DNA of 64,000 bases from Shinella fusca (lineage in GTDB: Bacteria > Pseudomonadota > Alphaproteobacteria > Rhizobiales > Rhizobiaceae). Below are positions 34,906 through 43,607 of the stretch, piece after piece; the first letter of the stretch is position 1; the number at the start of each line of letters is the position of its first letter. The notes beneath the pieces are model-generated. The model made no database searches. It saw nothing but the letters and a program-made list of their open reading frames with translations, and was not told where the DNA came from. The stretch covers positions 62,001-126,000 of the forward strand of contig NZ_JACHIK010000010.1 of assembly GCF_014203155.1 (NCBI RefSeq), read 5' to 3'. The position numbers were made by a program, and so were the translations under genes.

Positions 34906-36096
34906 TTACTTCACGGAGGCGACGTTTTCCTGCACCTGCGGGTCGACGACGGCGCCGGGGCGGATGCGCTGCAGGCCGTTGACGACGACCTTGTCGCCGG
35001 CCGCAAGGCCGCTTTCGACCACGCGCTCGCCGTCCGACAGGCTGCCGAGCACGACGGGCCGGTAGGCCACCTTGTTGTCCTTGTCGACGACGAAGACGAA
35101 CTTCTTGTCCTGGTCGGTGCCGACCGCCTTCTCGCTGACGAGAATCTTGCTTTCGGCGCGCGGCTCGCCCATGCGGATGCGCACGAACTGGCCGGGGATC
35201 AGCCTGCCGCCGGGATTGTCGAAGACGGCGCGCACGGCGACGGTGCCGCTGGCCGCATCCACCTCGTTGCCGATGAGCTGGAGCCTGCCGCGGATCGGCG
35301 TGCCCTCGTCGGCGAGCGTGCCGACCTCGACCGGGATCTGCTCGATGGGCCGCAGCGCGCCGTCGGTGGCGGGCAGGGCGGCGAGCGCCGCGGCGACCGT
35401 CTCCTCGCTGACGTTGAAGCCCGCATAGATCGGGTCGACGGAGACGAGCGTCGTCAGCGCCGGCGAGGCGGACCCCGCCGCGACGAGATTGCCCACGGTG
35501 ATCTCCACCTTGCCGGCGCGGCCGGAAACGGGCGCGCGGACATTGGTGTAGTCGAGCTCGAGCTGGGCGGCGTGCAGGGCCGCCTGCGCGGTCTTGAGCG
35601 CCGCGTTGGCCTCGGCCAGTGCGTTCTGGCGCTGGTCGATGTCGCTCTGCGAGATGCTGTTGCTCTGGGCGAGGCGCTCGCCGCGCCCGAGCTGGACCTT
35701 CGCCAGCTTCACCCGCGCCTCGGCGGAGGCGAGCTGGCCTTCGGCCTGCGTCACCGCCGTCCTGTAGGGTTCGGGATCGATGGTGAAGAGAAGATCGCCC
35801 GCCTTCACGAGCGCGCCTTCGCGAAAGTCGACCGACTGGATGGCGCCGGCAACGCGCGAGCGGACCTGCACGCGGTCGATCGCCTCCAGCCGGCCGGAAA
35901 ATTCCTGCCATGTCACGACGTCGCGGTTCTCGACCACGGAGACCGTCACCGGCACGGCGGGCACTTCGGCAACTGCGACGGCCTCGGCCTTCGCGGCCGT
36001 GCCCGGCAGGTGCAGCATCAGGGCTGCGGCAGAAACGGACACGGCCAGTCCCAAGCCGGCGCCCGTGAGGGCCCAGCGCTTGCGCTTCGACATCAT
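34906..36096 (-). CDS. RND efflux periplasmic adaptor (MFP)
   Basis: A 396-aa membrane-fusion protein with an N-terminal signal/anchor helix (residues about 8-28). A lipoyl half-motif 'VRSRVAGAIQSVDFREGALVKAGDLLF' and its partner 'LDYTNVRAPVSGRAGKVEI' flank an alpha-hairpin coiled coil (about 115-185). Beta-barrel and membrane-proximal domains follow ('PGQFVRIRMGEPR'). It bridges the RND pump to an outer-membrane channel. AAGGAG precedes the start; ATG codons at 36096 and 36093 are adjacent. Operon order is hydrolase-fold protein, adaptor, pump, opposite a LysR gene. Confidence 0.93.
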   Translation of the reverse strand: MMSKRKRWALTGAGLGLAVSVSAAALMLHLPGTAAKAEAVAVAEVPAVPVTVSVVENRDVVTWQEFSGRLEAIDRVQVRSRVAGAIQSVDFREGALVKAGDLLFTIDPEPYRTAVTQAEGQLASAEARVKLAKVQLGRGERLAQSNSISQSDIDQRQNALAEANAALKTAQAALHAAQLELDYTNVRAPVSGRAGKVEITVGNLVAAGSASPALTTLVSVDPIYAGFNVSEETVAAALAALPATDGALRPIEQIPVEVGTLADEGTPIRGRLQLIGNEVDAASGTVAVRAVFDNPGGRLIPGQFVRIRMGEPRAESKILVSEKAVGTDQDKKFVFVVDKDNKVAYRPVVLGSLSDGERVVESGLAAGDKVVVNGLQRIRPGAVVDPQVQENVASVK

Positions 36097-36147
36097 TGTT
36101 TTCTCCTTGTGGCCTCAGGCCACGCTATGCGTTGTTTTCATATAAAA

Positions 36148-36939
36148 TCAGTGAACGCTAATATTTTGAATGAAGCCGCAGAACTGGTCGGGGAGGATGT
36201 CCGCCCAGGGTTCGGCCCCGTTGAGTGTCCCGCCGTAAATTCCCGGCCAGCCTGTTCCCGCGGGAAGGACATGCTGGCGAACCGTGACGCCCGCTTGCGT
36301 GAGGCGGGCGGCATAGCCGAGCGTCTCGTCGAGCAGCGGATCGTCCGCCGAGGAAAGGACCAGCGCCGGGGCGAGGCCCGCAAGGCGCGAGCAGAGCGAG
36401 GGCGCGGCATAGGGGTGGCAGACGCCGGCGCTGAGATAATGGCTCCAGCCGTCCGACCAGCGCTCGCGCATGCCGCTATCGGCCCTGCCGAAGGATTGCG
36501 TCGCCATGAACGGGTCGAGCAGCGGCGAGAGCAGCACCTGGCCGTCCAGCTCGTCGGCGAAGTGGTCGCGCGCCTTGAGCGCGACGCCGGCCGCGATGTT
36601 GCCGCCGGTCTCCTCGCCGCCGACGAGGAGAGGCGACTTGCGGTCGCCGAGGCCCGCGCGCTTCTTGGCGAGATGGGAGAAGATGGAGAAGCCGACCTCG
36701 AGCGGGGCGGGGAAGACGCTGCCCGCCGCGTTGTAGTCCGGCACGGCGACGATGGCGCCGGTGCCGGCGATGCATTCGGCAAGCGGGCAATGCGAAAGCC
36801 CGGTTTCCCTGAAGGCGCCGCCGTGGAAATAGAGCAGGACGGGCGCGCCCCTGGCGCACTCGGCGCCCTGGTAGACGCGCACCGGCACGGGGCCGGGGGC
36901 CACCGTGTCGAATGTCATGTCCTTGATCTCTACGGGCAT
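36148..36939 (-). CDS. Alpha/beta-hydrolase-fold protein lacking the catalytic serine
   Basis: A 263-aa protein of the hormone-sensitive-lipase (HSL) esterase family. The oxyanion motif 'YFHGGAF' is intact (residues 37-43). The nucleophile elbow, normally GDSAGG, reads GEETGG (residues 108-113), so Glu110 replaces the catalytic Ser. The Asp-bearing 'SSADDPLLDE' remains, but the usual His motif near the C-terminus is replaced by 'GTGWPGIYGG'. It is therefore probably a non-hydrolytic binding protein. A start at 37002 is possible; 36939 is preferred because the upstream DNA is AT-rich promoter-like. First gene of the RND operon. Confidence 0.8.
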   Translation of the reverse strand: MPVEIKDMTFDTVAPGPVPVRVYQGAECARGAPVLLYFHGGAFRETGLSHCPLAECIAGTGAIVAVPDYNAAGSVFPAPLEVGFSIFSHLAKKRAGLGDRKSPLLVGGEETGGNIAAGVALKARDHFADELDGQVLLSPLLDPFMATQSFGRADSGMRERWSDGWSHYLSAGVCHPYAAPSLCSRLAGLAPALVLSSADDPLLDETLGYAARLTQAGVTVRQHVLPAGTGWPGIYGGTLNGAEPWADILPDQFCGFIQNISVH

Positions 36940-37083
36940 CGATTTTGTCCTGCGGCCCGTCTGGAAATACGCGGGGCCCTCACCATTTATATCGTTCGTC
37001 ATTTTGCCTCGGATAAGTATGGTAAAACCGATTTCACTGTCCAATATTTCGAACAATCATATCTTTCAGGGCGGGAATGTTCC

Positions 37084-38007
37084 ATGGATCAGCTTTCTGC
37101 GATGCGCGCCTTCCTCCGCGTGGTGGAGACGGGCAATTTCACGCGGGCTTCCGCCGCGCTCGGCATGCCCAAGGCGACGGTCAGCAACCTCATCCAGAAT
37201 CTCGAGACCCATCTCCAGACCAAGCTCCTCAACCGCACCACGCGCCGCGTCATGGTGACGACCGACGGGGCACTCTACTACGAAAGGGCGAACCAGATCG
37301 TCAGCGAGCTCGACGAGCTGGACGGCAGCCTCACCCACTCGCGCACCAGCCCGAGCGGGCGCCTGCGCGTGGAGATGTCGGGCGCCTTCGCCGACCTTAT
37401 CGTCATCCCCGAGCTCAACGATTTCCATGAGCGCTATCCCGATATCCATATCGACCTCGGCGTCGGCGACCGGACGGTGGACTATCTTGCCGAGAACGTG
37501 GACTGCGCGTTGCGCGCCGGCTCGCCGGGCAACGTGTCGCTGATCGCCCGCCGTGTCGGGGAGATGGACATGATCGCCTGCGCCGCGCCGCGCTATCTCG
37601 AAACCTTCGGCGCGCCGGGGCACCCTTCGGAGCTGGAGGCGGCGCATCATTGCGTGAACTATTTCCTCGCGCAGACCAACCGGGTCATCCCCTTCGAGTT
37701 CGAGCGGGCGGGCGAGACGGTCGAGGTCAACGGCCGCTACATCGTCTCGGTCAACGACGCGCGCAGCTACCTTGCCGCCGCGCTTGCCGGGCTCGGCGTC
37801 GCGCCGATGCCGTGCTTCATGGCGCACGATGCGCTCGCCGGAGGCCAGCTCGTTCCCGTGCTGCCGGACTGGCGCACCGTTCCCGTCCCCCTCTATGTCG
37901 TCTATCCGCCGAACCGGCACCTCAGCAACAAGGTACGCGTCTTCGTCGACTGGCTCGCGCCCCTGCTGGCGCGCACGCATCTGGCGGCCCGGGCGGCGAA
38001 AGCCTGA
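37084..38007 (+). CDS. LysR-family regulator of the efflux operon
   Basis: A 307-aa LysR-type regulator. The HTH covers residues 1-60: 'AMRAFLRVVETGNFTRASAALGMPKATVSNLIQNLE'. The effector domain starts near residue 90 with 'GRLRVEMSGAFADLIVIPEL', the CrgA-like subgroup. It diverges from the hydrolase-adaptor-pump operon, with about 144 bp of AT-rich DNA between, the usual arrangement for a LysR activator and its target. Likely activates efflux in response to an aromatic or other small molecule; the inducer is unknown. Confidence 0.9.
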   Translation: MDQLSAMRAFLRVVETGNFTRASAALGMPKATVSNLIQNLETHLQTKLLNRTTRRVMVTTDGALYYERANQIVSELDELDGSLTHSRTSPSGRLRVEMSGAFADLIVIPELNDFHERYPDIHIDLGVGDRTVDYLAENVDCALRAGSPGNVSLIARRVGEMDMIACAAPRYLETFGAPGHPSELEAAHHCVNYFLAQTNRVIPFEFERAGETVEVNGRYIVSVNDARSYLAAALAGLGVAPMPCFMAHDALAGGQLVPVLPDWRTVPVPLYVVYPPNRHLSNKVRVFVDWLAPLLARTHLAARAAKA

Positions 38008-38126
38008 GCCCGCGGCTTTTGTCGCGCCGCGGGGCAGGTGCCCGATTGACAGCGGCGCCGCCTTCGCGCATGAAAGTTTCAGTTTATACTCCACTTATGG
38101 GGTGCGCGTTGACATTCCAGCCCCGA

Positions 38127-38990
38127 ATGAACAACCGGATCAGCGGCTTCAAGGTCGTCGGCAACATCCATAGCCGCCGGTGGAACGGCATCACCGCCGA
38201 CCTTACCGAGGTGGAATGCGCGCCGAGCGCCGGCGGCTATTATATCGCCGCCGATCCGCGGCTGTTCATCCTGCTCGAGGCGGAAGGCGAGGGGCGTCCG
38301 CTCCTGAAGATGACCGCAGACGGCGCCGCCACGCCGCATGATACCGGGCAGCGGCCGATCTCCTTCGTGCCGGCCGGCATGGACCTGTGGGTCGACGTGA
38401 TCGGCGTGCGCTCCATGCGCCATCTGGACCTTCATTTCGATACGCAGGTGATCCTCAGGCGCCTCGGCGAGGACCTCGACCCGAAGAAGCTGGACGATCC
38501 GCACCTGCTCTTCAACGATCCCGGGATCGTCGCACTCGGTGAGCTCATCGCCGCCGAATGCGCCAATCCGCAGCCGCTGCACGATCTCTACGGCGACGGG
38601 CTGGCGATGGCGCTGATCATCGACGCGATGAAGCTCGGCCGGTCCGCGCCGCGCCGGCGCAACGCCCTTGCCGCATGGCAATTGCGGCGGGCGCTGGATT
38701 TCATCGAGGCCAATTGCCTGCGCGGCATCCGCCTCGAAGAGCTCGCGGTGCTGACGGGCCTGTCGCAATCGCATTTCAGCCGGGCCTTCAAGGCATCGAC
38801 CGGCGCGGCACCGCACCAGTGGCAGATGAAGATGCGCATCCGCAGGGCGCAACAGATGCTGCTGTCGGAGGGCAATGCGCTGAGCGACATCGCGGCGGAG
38901 ACGGGCTTTTCCGACCAGGCGCATTTCACCCGCATCTTCCGCCAGGTCACCGGCCTTCCGCCCGCCCATTGGCGCAAGGCGCAGAAGTAG
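38127..38990 (+). CDS. AraC-family regulator of siderophore uptake
   Basis: A 287-aa AraC regulator from this start. The C-terminal domain holds two HTHs: 'IRLEELAVLTGLSQSHFSRAFKASTG' and 'ALSDIAAETGFSDQAHFTRIFRQVTG', ending 'PPAHWRK'. In-frame ATGs also occur at 38070 and 38097 and none has a good ribosome site, so the start is uncertain by up to 19 residues. It is followed by a TonB-dependent receptor gene with phased repeats in the intergenic region. This mirrors PchR/RhrA-type activators that switch on a siderophore receptor when ferric siderophore is present. Confidence 0.87.
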   Translation: MNNRISGFKVVGNIHSRRWNGITADLTEVECAPSAGGYYIAADPRLFILLEAEGEGRPLLKMTADGAATPHDTGQRPISFVPAGMDLWVDVIGVRSMRHLDLHFDTQVILRRLGEDLDPKKLDDPHLLFNDPGIVALGELIAAECANPQPLHDLYGDGLAMALIIDAMKLGRSAPRRRNALAAWQLRRALDFIEANCLRGIRLEELAVLTGLSQSHFSRAFKASTGAAPHQWQMKMRIRRAQQMLLSEGNALSDIAAETGFSDQAHFTRIFRQVTGLPPAHWRKAQK

Positions 38991-38993
38991 CCG

Positions 38994-39044
38994 CAAAGCG
39001 GTCAAAATTGCCCAAATCCGTTCAAGAACCGCAAATGCGTTCAA
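38994..39044. promoter_or_regulatory. Three phased direct repeats, probable AraC binding sites
   Basis: CAAAGCGGTCAA (38994-39005), CAAATCCGTTCAA (39013-39025) and CAAATGCGTTCAA (39032-39044) are three copies of one element. Their 3' TCAA ends are spaced 20 and 19 bases, about two helical turns. AraC-type activators bind such direct repeats on one face of DNA, upstream of the promoter. They sit between the AraC gene and the iron-box palindrome of the receptor gene. Confidence 0.6.
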
Positions 39045-39056
39045 TCCGCCCCGCTA

Positions 39057-39079
39057 AAGATGAGTTAATTGCTCATCTT
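39057..39079. promoter_or_regulatory. Perfect palindrome with an iron-regulatory TGA-N9-TCA box
   Basis: AAGATGAG (39057-39064) and CTCATCTT (39072-39079) form a perfect 8-bp inverted repeat with a seven-base spacer. Inside it TGA (39061-39063) and TCA (39073-39075) are separated by nine bases, the described IRO box of the RirA iron regulator in Rhizobiaceae. It is 45 bases before the receptor start, consistent with iron-dependent repression. Confidence 0.6.
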
Positions 39080-39123
39080 ATTTACGCCGCATGCAGGGGC
39101 TGCGGCATCGGTGGGGTTGTTTC

Positions 39124-41307
39124 ATGAAGACGAAAGTTCCGGGGATGATGAGGGGTCTGTTGAAGGCGAGCACGGCCGCCGCCGTGCTTGGCGCGGCCAT
39201 GCCCGCGCTGGCGCAGGAGACGCAGCTTCAGGCCGTCGTGGTCGAGGGGGCGGCCGGCAAGGCGGGCTCTGCCGTCGCGCCGGTCAAGGGCTATGTCGCC
39301 AAGGCGTCTTCGGCGGGCTCGAAGAGCGACACGGCGATCAGCGATATCCCGCAGGCGGTCTCCGTCGTCGGCCAGCAGGAGTTCCAGGATCGCGGCATCA
39401 CCAACAAGGTCGACGAGATCCTGCGCTATACGCCGGGCGTCGCGACGCAGCCGTTCGGCAGCGACCCGGATACCGACTGGTTCTATATCCGCGGCTTCGA
39501 CGTGGCACAGACCGGGGTCTATCTGGATGGCCTCAGCCTCTTCACCTACGGCTTCGGCGGCACCCAGATCGATCCGTTCATGCTGGAGCGCGTGGACGTG
39601 CTGAAGGGCCCGTCCTCCGTTCTCTACGGCGGCGCGACGCCCGGCGGCCTGATCGACATGGTGCGCAAGCGGCCGACCGACGATCCGCTCCGCTATGCCG
39701 AAACGGGCATCAACTCGAACGGCAACGCCTTCCTCGGCTTTGACATGTCCGATGCGGTGAACGCGGACGGCACCGTGAAATACCGCCTGACCGGCAAGAT
39801 CTCGGGCGGCGACAACTATTCCGACTATTCGGAAGACCTGCGCGGCTTCCTCATGCCGCAATTGACGATCACGCCGGACGCGTCCACCAGCCTTACCGTC
39901 TGGGGCTATGCCGGCGCGCTCGACCAGGTGCATGTCGGCAACGGCTTCTTCCCCTATGTGGGCACGGAGGTCGACGCGCCATTCGGCAGGATCGATCGCA
40001 AGGCCTTCTACAGCGAGCCGGGCATAGACGACGGCGATTATGTGCAGAACATGCTCGGCTATGAGTTCGAGCACACGTTCGACAACGGCTGGAAATTCTC
40101 CCAGGACGTCCGGTACGGCCACCTGCGCAAGCACGAGGACAGCCTGTTCCTCGGCGGATGGGTGGGCGGCGCTCCGACCGGCCCCGACTACGAGCTGGCG
40201 CGGTCCCGCTTCGAGCACAAGTCGGTTGCCGACAGCTTCACGATCGACAACCGCGTCGAGACCGGGTTCGATCTGGGCCCGACGAGCCACAGCTTCATGG
40301 CCGGCCTCGACTACCGCTACTATCGCCTCGACACCGAGCAGTATTGCTGCGGCACCACCCCGCCGATCAGCGCCACGGACCCGGTCCATGGCCTGCCGCT
40401 GGGCACCGGCGTGCTGTCGACCGACCAGGTCGTCAGCCTGAGCCAGATCGGCCTCTACGCGCAGGATCAGGTGCGTTTCGGCGATGGCTGGCTCGTCACC
40501 CTGAACGGCCGCTACGATGTCGTGAAGACGGACAGCGACAACGGCGTCTCGGCGTTCAACCCCGTTGCCAACAGCTACGGCTATAGCGAGAATGCCTGGA
40601 GCGGCCGCGCCGGCATCGCCTACGAATTCGACAACGGCGTCACGCCCTATGCGAGCGTCGCGACCTTCTTCAGCCCGCTCATCGCCACGACCGCCACGGG
40701 GCTGGCCGAGCCGGAGGAGGGCGAGCAGTACGAACTGGGCGTCAAGTACGAGCCCGGCTTCGTCGACGGCATGATCACCGCCTCGCTCTTCCAGATCGAC
40801 AAGAGGAATTTCACCGTCAGCGAGCCCGCTCCCTCGACGATCTCGCGCCAGTTGGGCGAGGTCCGGTCGCGCGGCTTCGAGATCGAGGGCAAGGTCAATC
40901 TGAACGAGAACTGGCGCGCCCTTGCCTCCTTCTCCTATACGGACATCGAGATCAGCAAGAACCCGCTCAATCCGTCCCTCGTCGGAAACTCGCCCTATAT
41001 CGTGCCGGCGGTCACCGCCTCGCTCTGGCTCGACTATGCCTTCACCACGGATGCGCTCGACGGGCTCAGCGTCGGCGCTGGTGTCCGCTACCAGGGCGAA
41101 TCCTGGGCGGACGAGGCGAACACGCTCAAGGTCTCCGATGCGGCGCTCGTCGATGCGGCGGTCCGCTACAAGAAGAACGACTGGACGGCGTCCCTCAACG
41201 TCGCGAACCTCTTCGACAAGGACTATGTCAGCGGGTGCCAGGGCGTGAACGTCTGCGGCTACGGCGAGGCGCGCACGATCACCTTCAAGCTCAGCAAGTC
41301 CTGGTAA
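39124..41307 (+). CDS. TonB-dependent siderophore receptor (FhuA/FoxA-like)
   Basis: A 727-aa outer-membrane receptor. A signal peptide ends at 'MPALAQE'. The plug domain (about 45-190) has 'SDIPQAVSVVGQQEFQDRG', 'FYIRGFDVAQTGVYLDGL' and 'ERVDVLKGPSSVLYGGATPGGLIDM'. The remaining 530 residues form the 22-stranded barrel, with a late Cys pair region 'SGCQGVNVCGYGEARTITFKL' as in hydroxamate receptors, and a terminal Trp. It imports a ferric siderophore, probably of the ferrichrome/ferrioxamine type. The ATG at 39124 begins the signal peptide; a start at 39091 is in frame. Confidence 0.92.
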   Translation: MKTKVPGMMRGLLKASTAAAVLGAAMPALAQETQLQAVVVEGAAGKAGSAVAPVKGYVAKASSAGSKSDTAISDIPQAVSVVGQQEFQDRGITNKVDEILRYTPGVATQPFGSDPDTDWFYIRGFDVAQTGVYLDGLSLFTYGFGGTQIDPFMLERVDVLKGPSSVLYGGATPGGLIDMVRKRPTDDPLRYAETGINSNGNAFLGFDMSDAVNADGTVKYRLTGKISGGDNYSDYSEDLRGFLMPQLTITPDASTSLTVWGYAGALDQVHVGNGFFPYVGTEVDAPFGRIDRKAFYSEPGIDDGDYVQNMLGYEFEHTFDNGWKFSQDVRYGHLRKHEDSLFLGGWVGGAPTGPDYELARSRFEHKSVADSFTIDNRVETGFDLGPTSHSFMAGLDYRYYRLDTEQYCCGTTPPISATDPVHGLPLGTGVLSTDQVVSLSQIGLYAQDQVRFGDGWLVTLNGRYDVVKTDSDNGVSAFNPVANSYGYSENAWSGRAGIAYEFDNGVTPYASVATFFSPLIATTATGLAEPEEGEQYELGVKYEPGFVDGMITASLFQIDKRNFTVSEPAPSTISRQLGEVRSRGFEIEGKVNLNENWRALASFSYTDIEISKNPLNPSLVGNSPYIVPAVTASLWLDYAFTTDALDGLSVGAGVRYQGESWADEANTLKVSDAALVDAAVRYKKNDWTASLNVANLFDKDYVSGCQGVNVCGYGEARTITFKLSKSW

Positions 41308-41320
41308 GTATAAGACTTGG

Positions 41321-41350
41321 AGGGGCCGTGCCGGATCCGGTACTGCCCCT
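41321..41350 (+). terminator. Large hairpin after the TonB receptor gene
   Basis: AGGGGC (41321-41326) pairs with GCCCCT (41345-41350) around an inner CCGGATCCGG palindrome (41331-41340), giving an interrupted stem. It lies 13 bases after the receptor stop and ends 11 bases before the FNR-type box of the nos operon. No clear T-run; probably limits read-through into nosR. Confidence 0.5.
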
Positions 41351-41360
41351 TCGCTCCGGA

Positions 41361-41374
41361 TTGATTTAGCTCAA
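41361..41374 (+). promoter_or_regulatory. FNR/NnrR-type box of the nos operon
   Basis: TTGATTTAGCTCAA matches the FNR-family consensus TTGAT-N4-ATCAA at nine of ten defined bases. Its centre is 41367.5. If it acts as a class II site at -41.5, transcription would begin near 41409 and the nosR start at 41432 would have a leader of about 23 bases. This fits activation by FnrN/FixK or NnrR under low oxygen or NO, as known for rhizobial nos genes. Confidence 0.7.
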
Positions 41375-41431
41375 CGACGGACCGCCGCGAACATTCCAAT
41401 GTCCCGCCACGACTTGCGGGAATACCCTGGA

Positions 41432-43591
41432 ATGAAATTCATCGGCTTCGTCCTTCTGCTCTGCGCCAGCCTGTGCTGCGCGGTATCTGCCAGCGCGCGC
41501 ACCGTATTGCAGGATTACCTGCCGTCCGCGGTCGCCTCAGATTTCGTCCCCGGCGCGGAGGGCTTCGGCCCGATCCGCGAGGACCTCGCGGTGGCGCCGG
41601 TCCTGAAGGGCGGCGAGACGGTGGCCTGGGTCTTCGTCACCTCCGATTTCGTCGGCACGACGGGCTATTCCGGCAAGCCCATCCACACCCTCGTGGCGGT
41701 GGGCAAGGATGCCAAGATCATCGGCGTGCGGCTCGTCAAGCACTCCGAGCCCATCGTCCTCATCGGCATTCCCGAAGCCAAGGTGAAGGCGCTGGTCGCC
41801 GGCTATGCCGGCCTCGACCTTGCCGCCGAGGCGAAATCCGGTGGCACGGCACATGAGGTGGACATCATCTCCGGCGCGACGGTGACGGTGATGGTGATCG
41901 ACGATTCCATCGTCCGCTCGGGATTGAAGGTCGCGCGTGCGCTCGGCCTTGGCGGCCTCGCCCCGGAAAAGGACGGGGAGGGCCCGCGCTTCACGGTCAA
42001 TCCCGACGCTGCCGCGCCCGCCGACTGGATCGAGGCCGAGGGCGACGGCACGCTGCGCCGGCTCTCGCTCGACGTGGCGCAGGTCAACAAGGCCTTCGCC
42101 GACCATCCGGACGCGCGCGCCCGCGACAGGGCGCTCACCGAGGCGCCGGATGCGACCTTCATCGACATGCAGGCGGCGCTCGTCTCCGTTCCCGCCATCG
42201 GCAAGGCCCTGCTCGGTCCGGCCGAGGAGGCGAACCTCAAGGGCTGGCTGAAAGAGGGCGAGAACGCCATCGCCGTGATGGGCCGCGGTCTCTATTCCTT
42301 CAAGGGCTCGGGCTATGTGCGCGGCGGCATCTTCGACCGCATCGTGCTGATCCAGGACGATGTCTCCGTGCGCTTCCGCGATCGCGATCACCGCCGCCTC
42401 GGCGCCATCGCGCTTGCCGGCGCGCCGGACTTCTCCGAGGCGGACCTGTTCCGCATTCCCGCCAATGTCGGCTTCGACCCGGCAAAGCCCTTCCGCATCC
42501 AGCTTCTTGCGCATCGCGAGGTCGGGCCAATCGAGAAGGTCTTCCACACCTTCGACCTCGCCTACCAGCTGCCGCAGAAATACCTCACCGCGGTCGCCCC
42601 GCCGGCCAAGGAGGTCGCCGTCGCCACCGAGCGCACCGAGGGCAGCGCGCAGGCCGAACTCTGGAAGCGCATCTGGCAGGACTCCAGGCTGAAGATCGCG
42701 GTGCTGGGCGCCATGCTGGTGGTGCTGACGGGGGCGTTCTTCTTCCAGACCTATGTCGTCCGCAATGCACGCGGCTTCTATATCTTCCGCATCGCCTTCC
42801 TCACGGTCACGCTGGTCTTCCTCGGCTGGTACGCCAATGCGCAGCTTTCCGTCGTCAACCTGATGGCGCTCTTCGGCAGCCTGGTGAACGGCTTCAGCTG
42901 GCAGGCCTTCCTGCTCGATCCGCTGACCTTCATCCTGTGGTTCGCCGTCGCCGCCGCGCTGCTCTTCTGGGGGCGGGGCGCCTATTGCGGCTGGCTGTGC
43001 CCCTTCGGCGCCCTGCAGGAGCTGACGAACCAGATCGCGCGCAAGCTGCATATCCCGCAATGGACGCTGCCCTGGGGCTTGCACGAGCGGCTCTGGCCGA
43101 TCAAGTACATGGTCTTCCTCGGCCTGTTCGGCGTCTCGCTGGTCAGCGTGGAGCAGGCCGAGCACCTCGCCGAGATCGAGCCCTTCAAGACGGCGATCAT
43201 CCTGAAGTTCATCCGCGCCTGGCCGTTCGTTGCCTATGCCGTGGCGCTGCTGGTCGCCGGGCTCTTCGTCGAGCGGTTCTACTGCCGCTACCTCTGCCCG
43301 CTCGGCGCGGCGCTGGCGATCCCGGCACGCATCCGCATGTTCGACTGGCTGAAGCGCTACCACGAATGCGGGAACCCCTGCCAGACCTGCGCCAACCAGT
43401 GTCCGGTGCAGGCGATCCACAAGACCGGCGAGATCAACCCGAACGAATGCATCAACTGCCTGCATTGCCAGGTGCTCTACCAGTCCGAAACCGTCTGCCC
43501 CGTCGTGATCAAGAAGATGAAGTCGCGCGCCAAGCTCGCGGCAAGTCCCGGCGGCGCTCCGGCCCATCCACAACCAACCGCCAAGGTTTAA
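41432..43591 (+). CDS. nosR: Nitrous oxide reductase expression/electron-supply protein
   Basis: NosR, 719 aa from ATG 41432 (an ATG at 41399 lies before the expected transcription start). A signal-like segment precedes a periplasmic FMN-binding domain with the flavin-attachment motif 'SGATVTV'. Several transmembrane helices then carry the CX3CP motifs 'CGWLCPFGA' and 'CRYLCPLGA'. The C-terminal cytoplasmic ferredoxin-like part has two four-Cys clusters in '[13 protein letters not shown]' and 'CINCLHCQ'. NosR passes quinol electrons to and supports maturation of NosZ. It heads the nosRZDFYLX operon. Confidence 0.96.
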   Translation: MKFIGFVLLLCASLCCAVSASARTVLQDYLPSAVASDFVPGAEGFGPIREDLAVAPVLKGGETVAWVFVTSDFVGTTGYSGKPIHTLVAVGKDAKIIGVRLVKHSEPIVLIGIPEAKVKALVAGYAGLDLAAEAKSGGTAHEVDIISGATVTVMVIDDSIVRSGLKVARALGLGGLAPEKDGEGPRFTVNPDAAAPADWIEAEGDGTLRRLSLDVAQVNKAFADHPDARARDRALTEAPDATFIDMQAALVSVPAIGKALLGPAEEANLKGWLKEGENAIAVMGRGLYSFKGSGYVRGGIFDRIVLIQDDVSVRFRDRDHRRLGAIALAGAPDFSEADLFRIPANVGFDPAKPFRIQLLAHREVGPIEKVFHTFDLAYQLPQKYLTAVAPPAKEVAVATERTEGSAQAELWKRIWQDSRLKIAVLGAMLVVLTGAFFFQTYVVRNARGFYIFRIAFLTVTLVFLGWYANAQLSVVNLMALFGSLVNGFSWQAFLLDPLTFILWFAVAAALLFWGRGAYCGWLCPFGALQELTNQIARKLHIPQWTLPWGLHERLWPIKYMVFLGLFGVSLVSVEQAEHLAEIEPFKTAIILKFIRAWPFVAYAVALLVAGLFVERFYCRYLCPLGAALAIPARIRMFDWLKRYHECGNPCQTCANQCPVQAIHKTGEINPNECINCLHCQVLYQSETVCPVVIKKMKSRAKLAASPGGAPAHPQPTAKV

Positions 43592-43607
43592 CCACAAGGA
43601 GCCATCC

